Shown: piece by piece, positions 45,444 through 54,350 of the stretch | How the letters are laid out: each line of letters starts with the position of its first letter | How positions within the stretch are numbered: position 1 is the stretch's first letter | Assembly (NCBI RefSeq): GCF_001625445.1 | Contig: NZ_LWHG01000033.1 | Location: 1-64,000 of the forward strand | Direction of reading: 5' to 3' | Length of the DNA stretch: 64,000 nucleotides | DNA from: Haladaptatus sp. R4 | GTDB lineage: Archaea; Halobacteriota; Halobacteria; Halobacteriales; Haladaptataceae | The notes under the pieces: model-generated | What the model was told of the DNA's origin: nothing | Seen by the model: only the letters and a program-made list of their open reading frames with translations | Databases searched by the model: none | Translations under genes and position numbers: made by a program

Positions 45444-45897
45444 GTTCGTATACACTCTCGTGACGAACAAATCATCGCACTCAGTAGACATCGGCCGGTG
45501 AGAAACGAGACGATTAGGGACTACGGGTGACAATTCACTGCCGAACTGGGTTATGTTTTAGCCTGGCTTCGTTCTGCCGCGCCAATTGACGCTCTCGAAT
45601 ATCATCGACGAGCGAATACTTACCGCAAGGTTAGTGGTCAGTGGACTCCAACGTGGATGGATAACTGGACGAGTGTAAGCTAGTGATTGTCTCAGGCGGT
45701 GCTGGATACCCGGAGTTCGAATTAATGATTGTGAGTGTGACAACAGGGATAGCGGGTTTGTCCCTTGAATTTGATCGATATTAGATGTAAGTAGAACATC
45801 CACACCCGCTTAGTGCAACATGGGGTAGTGATACGAACGGATCTCAACGAAGTCAGCCTGAGTTCACTGTCGTAAAAATCCGAAATGAGCAGTGGAT
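45444..45897. other. gene-free stretch with a SprT 5' remnant
   Basis: Bases 45577-45628 match the start of SprT (RQLTLSNIIDERILT) without its ATG. The rest shows no supported gene. Confidence 0.45.
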
Positions 45898-46281
45898 TCA
45901 GTAGTTCTCAACATCGACACCTCGGATGTAGTCAAAATCCGAATCACGGGTGACAACAGTGCCACCGATAGACCGAACAATGGCACCAATCATTACATCG
46001 GGTGTGCCAACAGGCGTCCCGTTCTCGCGCAACTCTCGCTGAATTTGTGCTGATTCACGGGCCGCAGTTTCATCGAAATCCAACACAGTCGCCCAATCAA
46101 ACGTGTCGAACACATCGTCCATCGTCATTGGAGAATGCGACCACAAGACGCCCCGATACGTCTCATACAATGCGACTGTTGTGGTTGCCAGCATCGTGTC
46201 TTCACGGTCATCCAACCACGCTTGTGCACCGTCATCCCCCTCAAGATAGTCGATGAGAAAGCTACTGTCCAAACAGTTCAT
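45898..46281 (-). CDS. vapC: PIN-domain toxin VapC
   Basis: 127 residues from ATG 46281. PIN pattern: CLDSSFLIDYLEGD (first Asp), TTTVALYETYRGV (Glu), GTPVGTPDVMIGAIVRSIGG (Asp) and TRDSDFDYI (Asp). Overlaps the vapB gene by 20 bases. VapC proteins are RNases inhibited by VapB. Confidence 0.85.
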   Translation of the reverse strand: MNCLDSSFLIDYLEGDDGAQAWLDDREDTMLATTTVALYETYRGVLWSHSPMTMDDVFDTFDWATVLDFDETAARESAQIQRELRENGTPVGTPDVMIGAIVRSIGGTVVTRDSDFDYIRGVDVENY

Positions 46282-46495
46282 CCTGTCTCTCTTTGAAATC
46301 CTTGTCAAATTCTTCGCGCTGTTCTTCGTAGGCTTCTCGGAGTCCCGTGCCTTCGAGTTTGCCAAAGCCTTTCCATACATCCTTTTCGTTACCGAACTCG
46401 CGGAGAATCACGTCAGTGAAGCTTTCCCCCTCCCGTTTTCGAGATTTGAGTTTTTCGTAGGCCTCTTCTGTGAGGCTAATGTTCTTTGTACTCAT
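46262..46495 (-). CDS. vapB: antitoxin VapB
   Basis: 77 residues from ATG 46495. STKNISLTEEAYEKLKSRKR is the start of a DNA-binding antitoxin domain of the haloarchaeal VapB type, and the charged helical rest would wrap the toxin. A TATA-like CCTTATGT lies about 30 bases upstream on the minus strand. Confidence 0.8.
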   Translation of the reverse strand: MSTKNISLTEEAYEKLKSRKREGESFTDVILREFGNEKDVWKGFGKLEGTGLREAYEEQREEFDKDFKERQDELFGQ

Positions 46496-46507
46496 ACACA
46501 TACACAT

Positions 46508-46864
46508 ACACAGTACACAGACATAAGGTTTGTGTCAATCTTCCAACGTGCGATTAGGAGTACAACCGACGGTGCAGATTGACGCAGTGCCCGTTTGGAT
46601 GTCCGGATTGCACGGTCGCGCCGATCAGCACTTGTCTTCTATTGGCATGTGGTGGGTTAGTATACTATACTAACTCTGACTTCTGAACGAGATCAGATTA
46701 TGTGAGTGGTTGAATTTCGTGTTTATCCATAAAAAAACGTGCAATCAAAAACACCGACAACCCGCGAGACTACCGAAATCACCCGACTCAACATATCGAT
46801 AGCGCCGTCCCCAACCTCTCTATTGCACGAAATTCATAACTAACACGCAATAAAGACGGAACGA
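46508..46864. other. gene-free stretch with exact palindrome
   Basis: Carries GTTAGTATACTATACTAAC at 46656-46674, a perfect palindrome and the fourth good copy of this family. A short CACATACACATACACA tandem stretch lies near 46500. Nothing else is recognised. Confidence 0.5.
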
Positions 46865-47400
46865 AACAAAGACGGGACGTTCAATGTGTGGCTCAGTCGG
46901 GAGGAGTATCGGGCGATCCCGCGCGCAGCTGATTCGTTCGAACATGAGATCGCCATTCGGTTGATGGGCGACTGTGGCCTCCGTGTGACCGAAGTTCTCG
47001 GCGTCACGCCCTCGGACATCGCACGGATGGACGACGGCCGTCACTACGAGTTAGAGGTGACGAACGGCAAGGACAGACCGGGAGCTACGACGGTGGGAAG
47101 CAACGTGAGACGTGGTTACCGGTTGAGGTCGGAGCGACGATCAACCGATATGTCCAGCAAGCCGATCTTCGGGACGACGACCCCCTGATTGGACGGTCGA
47201 AACGCACCGTCTAGTACTGGGTTGAGCACGCTGCTGACCGCGCTGTCGATGAAACGGACAACGACGACTATCGGCGGGTGTCGACCCACGACTTGCGCCG
47301 CTGTTGGGCGAATCACCTGCTGGTCGAAGAGAACGTGTCTCCGCGGATTGTGATGGCGCTCGGTGGCTGGTCAAGAGTCGATCCACGAAACTGCTTTGGA
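46865..47400 (+). pseudogene. tyrosine recombinase (integrase) pseudogene
   Basis: The frame reads TFNVWLSREEYRAIPRAADS, then LMGDCGLRVTEVLGV, which holds the box I Arg. Near 47080 the frame shifts to ETWLPVEVGATINRYVQQAD, a TAG stands at 47212, and the frame continues with STHDLRRCWANHLLVEENVS (box II HxxR) and ALGGW. The part with the catalytic Tyr is not clear; sequence degenerates up to the reductase gene. This is a plasmid/provirus-type haloarchaeal integrase, now inactive. Confidence 0.75.
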
Positions 47401-47428
47401 TACGAAACCGAAGACGACATCGCTCGCT

Positions 47429-48406
47429 TTACTGGTGCCCAACGACCGGGACCGGTTCGTATGGCTCCTCCAGATAGTCGACATCGCGCGCCGAGAGCGA
47501 GAGGTCGAGGGCTTCCACCGCTTCTTCGAGGTGTTCAATTCTAGAAACGCCGACAATTGGTGCGGTCACGACATCCTTACTGAGCAGCCAGGCAAGCGCT
47601 ACCTGGGCCATGGTGGCGTCGTACCGGTCGGCGAGTTCTTGGACGCGCTCGTTTATCTCGCGTCCACCTCCCCCTACGTAGGAGGCTCGGAATCGATCAA
47701 TGTACTCGTCGCTGTCTTTCCGCAACGTGTTCGCAGTCATGTGAGGACGAGCAAGGTAGCCTCGCGCGAGCGGGCTCCACGGTATAACGCCGATTCCCTC
47801 CTTTTCGCAAAGGGGGAGCATCTCGCGCTCCTCTTCCCGGTAGACGAGGTTGTAATGATTTTGCATCGTTTGGAACCGTTCGCGGTTCTCTAAGTCGCTG
47901 GCAGCGAGCGCATGGGCGAGCTGGTAGGCCCACATCGAACTCGCGCCCGCGTATCGTACATCACCCCGGTGGATGGCATCGTCAAATGCCGAGAGAGTTA
48001 CGTTTATCGGCGTGGCGTCGTCCCAACGATGGATCTGGTAGAGGTCTATTGCGTCTATGCCGAGCCGGTCGAGACTCCCGCGGAGTTCCTGTTCGACGGT
48101 CTTCCGCGAGAGACCCAGTGCGTTTGGGTACTCGGCTCCAGACGCGAACCGGACCTTCGTCGCGATCACTAACTCGTCATGGTCGTAACCGTCGATAGCT
48201 CGTCCGAGGATACGTTCGCTATCTCCGACCGAATACGAATTCGAAGTGTCGAAGAAGTTGATGCCGAGGTCGATGGCGCGCTCGATTAGCTCTCCACCCT
48301 CCTCCTCATCGAGCATCCACGCCTGTTCGTCGCCGAAGCTCATACAACCGAGCCCGATTTTGCTCACTGTCATTCCCGTGTTGCCGAGAGTTGTGTACTC
48401 CATCAC
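47429..48406 (-). CDS. aldo/keto reductase
   Basis: 325 residues of the AKR fold: MEYTTLGNTGMTVSKIGLGC, NFFDTSNSYSVGDSE with the catalytic Asp and Tyr, VIATKVRF with the Lys, and DLYQIHRWDD with the His. The C-terminal NADPH-binding SRIEHLEEAVEAL is present. It reduces aldehydes or ketones using NADPH; the substrate is unknown. The divergent HxlR gene may control it. The gene's 3' end lies next to the integrase remnant. Confidence 0.9.
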   Translation of the reverse strand: MMEYTTLGNTGMTVSKIGLGCMSFGDEQAWMLDEEEGGELIERAIDLGINFFDTSNSYSVGDSERILGRAIDGYDHDELVIATKVRFASGAEYPNALGLSRKTVEQELRGSLDRLGIDAIDLYQIHRWDDATPINVTLSAFDDAIHRGDVRYAGASSMWAYQLAHALAASDLENRERFQTMQNHYNLVYREEEREMLPLCEKEGIGVIPWSPLARGYLARPHMTANTLRKDSDEYIDRFRASYVGGGGREINERVQELADRYDATMAQVALAWLLSKDVVTAPIVGVSRIEHLEEAVEALDLSLSARDVDYLEEPYEPVPVVGHQ

Positions 48407-48531
48407 TCAGCCTGATGCGACGGGAAGAAATATACTGTCAGGACCTAGAAAACGAACTAACGCCGAACCTTCGGCGTTACTTCCGTTCGTATCCCAGCAC
48501 CTATAATATCGCTCCGGCCTCATCCCTTACA

Positions 48532-48906
48532 ATGAGTTATCCCGACTCCTTCCCTGACGATTCGTTCTTGACCGCGCTTGAGAACACTCCAGAACCCTCT
48601 ATCGACGTCGAAGCCAAGACCCAGTTGTTCACCCTCTTAGGGAGTGCACACACGCTCCCCATCCTTCACGAATTCGCGTTCAGCGCCGAACCTCGTAGAT
48701 TCAACGAACTCCAAGATAGACTCAACGTCCCGACGACGACACTCACCGACCGACTTCAGGAGCTGACAGACGCCGATTTCCTGCGCCGACACTCCTACGA
48801 CGAAATCCCTCCGCGGGTCGAGTACACCGCAACCGAGAAAACAACCAACCTCAAGCCATTGTTCGAATTCCTCTGCGCTTGGGCGGTCTATCACGGCTAC
48901 GAGTAA
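48532..48906 (+). CDS. HxlR-family regulator
   Basis: 124 residues from ATG 48532. A winged helix of HxlR type: LFTLLGSAHTLPILHEFAFS, then RRFNELQDRLNVPTTTLTDR and LQELTDADFLRR, with the wing at PPRVEYTATEK. Divergent from the aldo/keto reductase with 125 bases between, so mutual control is likely. HxlR proteins often respond to reactive aldehydes or quinones. Confidence 0.8.
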   Translation: MSYPDSFPDDSFLTALENTPEPSIDVEAKTQLFTLLGSAHTLPILHEFAFSAEPRRFNELQDRLNVPTTTLTDRLQELTDADFLRRHSYDEIPPRVEYTATEKTTNLKPLFEFLCAWAVYHGYE

Positions 48907-49176
48907 TAGAGATGGATACTTCCGAATCGACCGAACGTCGTCGCACTGTGATATAGCTCTATGCCCTTCTTCGGAGTTGAATACCCAAACTCAGTACCTC
49001 ACAAAGCATCCTCAGTTAACTGTTTCTGAGACCTGAGTACTGTGTCGGAGCGGTTGCTCTGACGATCACAACGAGAGAAGCGTGGACAAATCAAAGGCGA
49101 GCCGTCGCTGTCGGCGGCGGTCTGCCGCCGACGCAACAGCGTCGGCACTCATACCGCAGGCTAGCCCGACCGAAAA

Positions 49177-50190
49177 TTACCGGGTAAACCGGTCATCCGG
49201 TGGTCGATTCGCGTGGACGGCCCTCGTGACGCGTCGGGCCGTCGCCACGTATTCCCAGTGCAAAAACCGCCAGACGTTCTGTAACAGCAAGCTCACCACC
49301 ACGTACAACAGCCGTACAACCGGATTTTGTATTGAGGTCGTCGAAATACTTTGTTCGGAGAGTCGATAGCTGGCCTCGATACCGAAGCGTTTCGCGTAGT
49401 GGTATCGAGCGTCTCGTGGCGTGTCGACAAACGGTGCGTCAGCGGCGTAGCCGTGACGCACCACGTCCTGTTCGCCGTACCGCCCGTTCTGGTAGGTACA
49501 GTCGATGTAGACGGGAAACTCGACGCTCCAGCTGTGACCGTTGAGTTTCACCGTCAGACTGTGTTGAATCATGCGACTCCAGCCTTCCGAGAGTTCGTGC
49601 TTGATCGTCCGTCCCCAGCGGACGATCGGCATAACGTAGGCGTGGTTGTGTGCCTGAAGCAGCGTCAAACACTTGCCATCGTAGAATTCGCGGTCAAGGT
49701 AGACGTGACACCGAAGTCAAGGCCGTCGAGGATACCAAGGAACTCTGCGGGGACACTGCTGGCGGTGTCGCCGTCTTCGAGACGGCGCACCGCCATGTGT
49801 AGCGTTTTGTTCTTCACACGCGCGGAGAGTGTGGCGTAGGCGTGGAACGCGGTGGTTTCACGCTTCGCTTGCGAGTGATAGAGGCCGTCCGTGTCATCTT
49901 CGTCGACATAATAGGACCGCAGGTGGAGGTCAGCGATGACCTCCATCTGCTCGGGGATGATATCGAGAACGTCCTTCTGGAGGAGTGTGTTGCCAATTTG
50001 TTCGAGTGTCTCCAAGTCGAACTTGGTGCGAAGATGGTAGAGAACTGAGTTTTCGTGAGGCGCATCTTCGCTATTCTCACAGAGCGTAGTGACCGGGGTC
50101 TCTCGCGCAGGCGCCGACGAGGACCCCATAGATGTCTTCAGCATCAAGTTCGGTGTTTTCAGCGAGTGTGAGGCTAACTTCCTTCAAGTG
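49177..50190 (-). pseudogene. ISH3-type transposase, degraded
   Basis: Three pieces in different frames are homologous to ISH3-family transposases: LAENTELDAEDIYGVLVGAC, then SVLYHLRTKFDLETLEQIGN and DLHLRSYYVDEDDTDGLYHS, then VYLDREFYDGKCLTLLQAHN and RHGYAADAPFVDTPRDARYH. At least two frameshifts (near 50100 and 49720) and a missing internal stretch near the C-terminus, before ANRPPDDRF, show it cannot be functional. Terminal repeats were not identified. Confidence 0.8.
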
Positions 50191-50278
50191 GGATTAACGA
50201 CGGATCTGGTGTATACTTCCCACTAGGCCTCGGCGAGTCTGGTTGTGTTACTCTCTGTCGGCAGAGAAAAGATCGAGG

Positions 50279-51100
50279 CTACGCTTCTACTTCGTCTCGA
50301 ATACGGACTTCGTCGCCGACGCTAACCGACTTCCCGTAATCGAACTCCGGGATCTTCGTAATGAGCATCACCGTGAAGAAATGCTCGAAGGCGTCTCTGT
50401 CTGCCCACTCGGGGAGCGTTGCTTCACGCTTCTCGGCGAATCGCTGTTGGAACTTCTCTATTGGCTCGCCAGTATCGGGGTCGCGCGAGGGGACGACACA
50501 ACGTGCGCAGGCTTCCGCACCCTCGAAGGTGACTCCATTCACTTCGAAAGTCGGTGCATCGCCGCCGAGGAAGCGATCTTCCCAGAATGCAGGGACACCG
50601 CCGATCTCGATGTTCGGTCGAAGACGGATTCGCGCGCCGTCGACGGTCATCTCGTCGAACCAAGATGCGACTTTCTCGAGTGTCCCGGTACTGATGACCG
50701 ACGGACCCAGGTTCGGTCGGTCGATAAAGGACGGCGGTTCTCGACGTCGTAATTCGACTGGTTCGCCGACAAATTCACTGAACCACTCGCTTGCTGCGTC
50801 GCGCTTGGAGGTCAGGTCGAATTCATACGTCTCGCCAGTCTCAGCCATCCGGAGGGTGAGTACGTCGGTCTCCGGGTCGAATGACGAGGTGACCTCGTGT
50901 GTGTGATTGATCTCTTTCCCGTTGAAAGTCTTGCCGACAGAGTCGAAGCGGTCTTCGATGACGTTGTCCTCTTCAGGGTCGAGCAATGCGTATTCTCGAT
51001 CGCCTTCGAACGTCCCCGCCCCATTGATACTGATCGACTCAACGTTCATCCTGTCGAGTCCCTTGACTGGGTAGACCCAGAGATTCTCAATGTGTGCCAT
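50279..51100 (-). CDS. MOSC-domain protein
   Basis: About 273 residues from ATG 51100. The N-terminal beta-barrel domain (AHIENLWVYPVKGLDRMNVE) is followed by the MOSC domain with the conserved Cys in ACARCVVPSRDPDTGE and the RPNIEIGG segment. Relatives bind molybdenum cofactor and reduce N-hydroxylated compounds or relate to mARC; they lack FeS domains, as here. It seems intact. Confidence 0.85.
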   Translation of the reverse strand: MAHIENLWVYPVKGLDRMNVESISINGAGTFEGDREYALLDPEEDNVIEDRFDSVGKTFNGKEINHTHEVTSSFDPETDVLTLRMAETGETYEFDLTSKRDAASEWFSEFVGEPVELRRREPPSFIDRPNLGPSVISTGTLEKVASWFDEMTVDGARIRLRPNIEIGGVPAFWEDRFLGGDAPTFEVNGVTFEGAEACARCVVPSRDPDTGEPIEKFQQRFAEKREATLPEWADRDAFEHFFTVMLITKIPEFDYGKSVSVGDEVRIRDEVEA

Positions 51101-51170
51101 CACTACTTTATGTACAGTTCAATTTGATAACTATTGGGCATAATTCTCAATAACTAGAATTGTGGGGGAC

Positions 51171-51419
51171 TCACGCCCACGGCCAGAATCCGGCTGCCAT
51201 CAAGTAGCCGACCAGTGCCGTCGCGGCGCCGACGAGGGCTGTAAAGGTCGCAACCGGCTCGGTGTATTCATCGCGCTCGAGCGCCAAGAGCAGACAGAAC
51301 GTTGCCCAGAGAACTCTCCCAAATCCACCAGAGGAGAGTGAATCCGATGTCTCCAGCCAGAAAGGGAGAGAGCCGATCGGCATAGTGATGACGGCGATGA
51401 ACGCACAGTACCAGCCTGT
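51171..51419 (-). pseudogene. C-terminal fragment of a membrane protein
   Basis: The open frame encodes GWYCAFIAVITMPIGSLPFW, then LWATFCLLLALERDEYTEPV and ATFTALVGAATALVGYLMAA before a stop. Three hydrophobic segments remain; the N-terminal part is missing and unrelated sequence lies upstream. The family is not recognised. Confidence 0.4.
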
Positions 51420-51441
51420 CGTCGTTCACGACGTACAGTAC

Positions 51442-51748
51442 GTTCGCCCTCGAAACCGTACAGGTGTCACCGGTTCTCGGCGTCGTCAACGTCGTGGCGA
51501 ACTACGGCGTCGGATTCGCCACCGTCTTGCTTGGCCGGTCGCTTGTCGCCCGCTTCGGAGGAGAGGCGAGTGATTGACCCCGCGTATCTCGTCGGCGCCG
51601 GCACTTGTGTGGGCGCTCGTGCTCGGCTTCGCCGCAGGCGAGAGCCGAACATTCGCTGGTTTCAGACGTAGCTACAACTCGATAGCCGACGAGACGCTCT
51701 CTCCCGGCGAGTGGCTCACGGCGTTCCTCGCCGAATCTGATGACTAAT
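51442..51748 (+). pseudogene. crcB: remnants of two overlapping crcB (fluoride channel) genes
   Basis: FALETVQVSPVLGVVNVVAN, then GVGFATVLLGRSLVARFGGE and a stop is the C-terminus of a FluC/CrcB protein. GTG at 51570 overlaps that stop and starts VIDPAYLVGAGTCVGA, the N-terminus of a second FluC subunit, which is scrambled after 16 residues. Haloarchaea usually encode two overlapping crcB genes, so this is a decayed pair. Confidence 0.55.
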
Positions 51749-52068
51749 TCCCTTTGATGCTCTCGGCTCTCTCCCTTTTCGCTTCTTTTTTGGACTTTAT
51801 TCTAACTATATCAAATTGAAATATTGTAATGATGCTATGAGTATGATTCCGATAACCAAGATTGCTTTTTGTATCCTTGGGTCTACGTCTACAAGAATCC
51901 GAAAGCCGTCGTTCATCTGTATTTCATCAAGAAAATCATTTCTTCACATCTTATTATAATTTATCAAAAATCACTTGGTCTACATATCTGTCCTTCCTCT
52001 CTTCATTCCTATTCGGCTGGAATCTCCCGGTATTCGTCACTGAACAGCCAGCGAACGCGTGGATGCAC
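51749..52068. other. AT-rich gene-free stretch
   Basis: No supported gene. The composition shifts to AT-rich between 51,780 and 51,980; open frames here lack the acidic haloarchaeal coding bias. Confidence 0.35.
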
Positions 52069-52385
52069 TCATAGAAAGTAGTCTTCGCCAAGTCTGCGAA
52101 TCGCGGCCCACATGTGTTGTGGTACGTGTGATTTATCGAGATGGGTTCTATACTGGCCGTTCAGTCGGTCCTGCCCAATATCGATACGAACAATCGAATA
52201 ACCAAGCATATCGTGGATGACCGCCCCCCGCCGTCGTCAATTAGGCCGACAAGCTGGTGTCGCGGCGAATCATTCCCGAGCAAATCGCCGACGGCGCGCT
52301 CGGTGTCTTTCTGGGGTTGTTCCGCTTCGATCACGGCGGCCATTTCTTCAGAGAGTTCGTCAACAAGTGGCTGGCCTTGTCCCAT
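52069..52385 (-). pseudogene. hypothetical gene with a frameshift
   Basis: One frame gives VDELSEEMAAVIEAEQPQKD, then ERAVGDLLGNDSPRHQLVGL; near a run of G at about 52225 the likely coding frame changes to HDMLGYSIVRIDIGQDRLNG and RTHLDKSHVPQHMWAAIRRL up to a stop. Both parts have haloarchaeal coding bias. I know no family for it. Confidence 0.4.
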
Positions 52386-52436
52386 ACCCGTGCTCGGGAG
52401 TGGCCGCGTGAAAGTGTCCGCTGGACACTGAATGTA

Positions 52437-53110
52437 TTAGTTCGCCGTCGTCGTGTTCCACAGGCCGTAGCCGCCCTGTTTGGCTTGACGCTGCTTCTGG
52501 CGGAACTGCTGGCGTTTGCTGAACTCGCCGTCTGTTACTCGTGCATATCCAGTCCGGAGTAACTGGGTGTTGTACAGCCACTCTCCCGTGTAGATATACG
52601 CTCGAAGATGGCCGTCTGCGTCACTCTCAATGGTCGGGTCTGTGACGACGGTGACGACACGATGGGCAAGCTGGGCGTCAGTCGTCTGGAGTGCTCGTTT
52701 GTGGATCTGACCACTGTCAGGCACGCGCACACCGATGAGGTCGACCGTCTGATTCTCACCGTTGTGTTCGATGGTGACGGTCGTCGGATCGACGACTTTC
52801 GTTACTCGTGCTTGGAAGCGCTCGCTCTCCTCGGGTGTATCAATGCGAGCGGTGGTTGTTGTCCGGAGATACGTCGTTTGGGTCGGTTGAGTGGTATGCG
52901 TTGTTGTGCTGGCTGTTTGCGTGGCTGTTGTGGTTGTGGTCGCTGGCTCGGTTGTCGTCGTTGATGCCGTGCTGGTCGCCGTCTGCGTCGGCTCTGTGCT
53001 GGCCGGTGTTGTTGTGGTATCGTTACTACTCCCGCCGAGTCCAAGGCCGCCGAGACAGCTACGAGGACGATGAGCAGGGCAAGGGCGAGTAGTGGAAGTG
53101 ACCGCTGCAT
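52437..53110 (-). pseudogene. thermonuclease-like exported protein, frameshifted signal region
   Basis: From ATG 53110, MQRSLPLLALALLIVLVAVS is a clear signal segment. At about 53055 the frame must change to reach the Thr-rich linker and the nuclease-like part (TVTIEHNGENQTVDLIGVRV, then HLRAYIYTGEWLYNTQLLRT). The domain is paralogous to 2869-3420. If translated in one piece the protein would be exported, perhaps as a lipoprotein. The GLGLGG stretch at the junction is repetitive, so a sequencing slip is also possible. Confidence 0.65.
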
Positions 53111-53253
53111 ACTGGAGGTGGTTTCCGTGTTTAGTTCAAGGTTGGGGGTGCCGAATGATGCACGAAAGCGAGCGATTGAATGCGCCGAGCCGAACGCTCG
53201 ACTGAATACTGCGGCGAATGTCCCGCTGCTGCTAACGCGGGTGGGACAGTCAG
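53111..53253. other. start of the 1.6-kb gene-free region
   Basis: Upstream flank of the nuclease-like gene, without repeats or a gene of its own. The gene-free region continues to 54727. Confidence 0.3.
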
Positions 53254-53636
53254 ACTGCTATAGCCGGTGGACAGTCGGATTGTTCGGAGAGAGAGAGGAC
53301 ACCAGACTTCCTTTGTAATCTGGGTGCCTACAGGCGCTTCACCGCCGTTTGTGGCCGGTCCGCTCTCAGTGACAGTCCTCCAACACGGAGCTCACGGCTG
53401 ACAGTCCCTCTGGGGATCTGCCGGAGGACAGTCATCCCTGCTGATACTGGCACTCGTGGAGTGTCCTTACAGACAGTTCCTCGTGCTGTCGCTGCTCGCC
53501 GTCCACCTGCTTCGGTAGGGTGGACAGTCCCACCGGCTAGACCATGCCGGAGCCCAGGGCGTGCTGGTCGCCAGATCTGACAGTCCCCTTTGTCGGTGGC
53601 CGGCGGGTACGGCAGTCTGTCGCTCGTGGACAGTCC
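53254..53636. repeat. forward ACAGTCC array
   Basis: Five ACAGTCC sites (53372, 53401, 53524, 53580 and 53630) plus GACAGTC variants near 53254, 53271 and 53428, all in the same orientation. Same motif as at 14173-14541. Confidence 0.7.
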
Positions 53637-53701
53637 TCCGTGCTGGTCCGCTCCCACTGACGCGGCTCACTTCAGTGAAACTGCGGTGTGTCGCACACAC
53701 T

Positions 53702-53862
53702 GGCACCCCACTAGTGCGCTCACAGTAGCACCCAGATGATGCAGTCACACCGGCACCTGGACAGTGCGCTCGTGCTGGCACCCCAGCTTGTCTCTCACCG
53801 TGCATTACGGTGTGTCGTGCACAGTGGCACCCCCTCTGTTCGGGTGGAGAGGTTGGCACCCC
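53702..53862. repeat. central GGCACCCC array
   Basis: Six sites: GGCACCCC at 53702, 53778, 53826 and 53855, plus AGCACCC (53728) and GGCACC (53752). They occupy the middle between forward and inverted arrays of the other motif. Confidence 0.7.
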
Positions 53863-53905
53863 ACATTGTCGCTTAGCGGCGTTTTCGCTGTGTTCTGGCA
53901 GGCCA

Positions 53906-54350
53906 GACTGTCCAGTGTTCTCTTCACGTCTCTTTTCACAGGTATCCCGGCCATTCTCGTCTGTGCTGGCCGTCACTCGGTTTCTGGGGTGCTGTCGCGG
54001 TACTGTTGCTGTTGCGGTCCTGTTACAGTCTTCCTGCTGTCCGGTCCTCCTATTCAGTGTTGTTCATGGCGTCTTGCCGCCAGTGCTGTTCGTTCCTGTT
54101 GGAAGTCCGCTCTTCGTTGCGGGCCCGCTGGTCGCATCCGTGGACTGTCCCCTGTTCGCTCGTCTGTTGTTCCCCGCCGGGTCCGTCATAGCCTGACTGT
54201 CCCACAGTGTCGCTCCCTGTGTTCTTCGCGTGACCTCAGGTGGACTGTCCCAGTGCTGTCGCTCTGTTTTTCGGTGGTGGATCTGCTTAATGGACTGTCC
54301 CATTCGTGTTGCTCTGGTTTCCTGTGGTGGTTCTGCTTGGTGGACTGTCC
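53906..54350. repeat. inverted GGACTGTCC array with 50-bp periodicity
   Basis: GACTGTCC at 53906, then GGACTGTCC or TGACTGTCC at 54142, 54194, 54242, 54292 and 54342, spacings 52, 48, 50 and 50. The last units are true 50-bp tandem repeats that also share GCTCTG, TGGTGG and TCTGCTT. The motif is the reverse complement of GGACAGTCC, so the three arrays form a large imperfect symmetrical structure. Confidence 0.75.

Noticed and set aside
46493-46516. Microsatellite-like CACATA repeat as a regulatory switch
   Set aside because: Only about four units and overlapping the vapB leader; too short to argue for phase variation.
53254-54350. CRISPR array
   Set aside because: The repeats are only 7-9 bases (50-bp units at the end), spacers are not uniform, both orientations are present and there are no cas genes.
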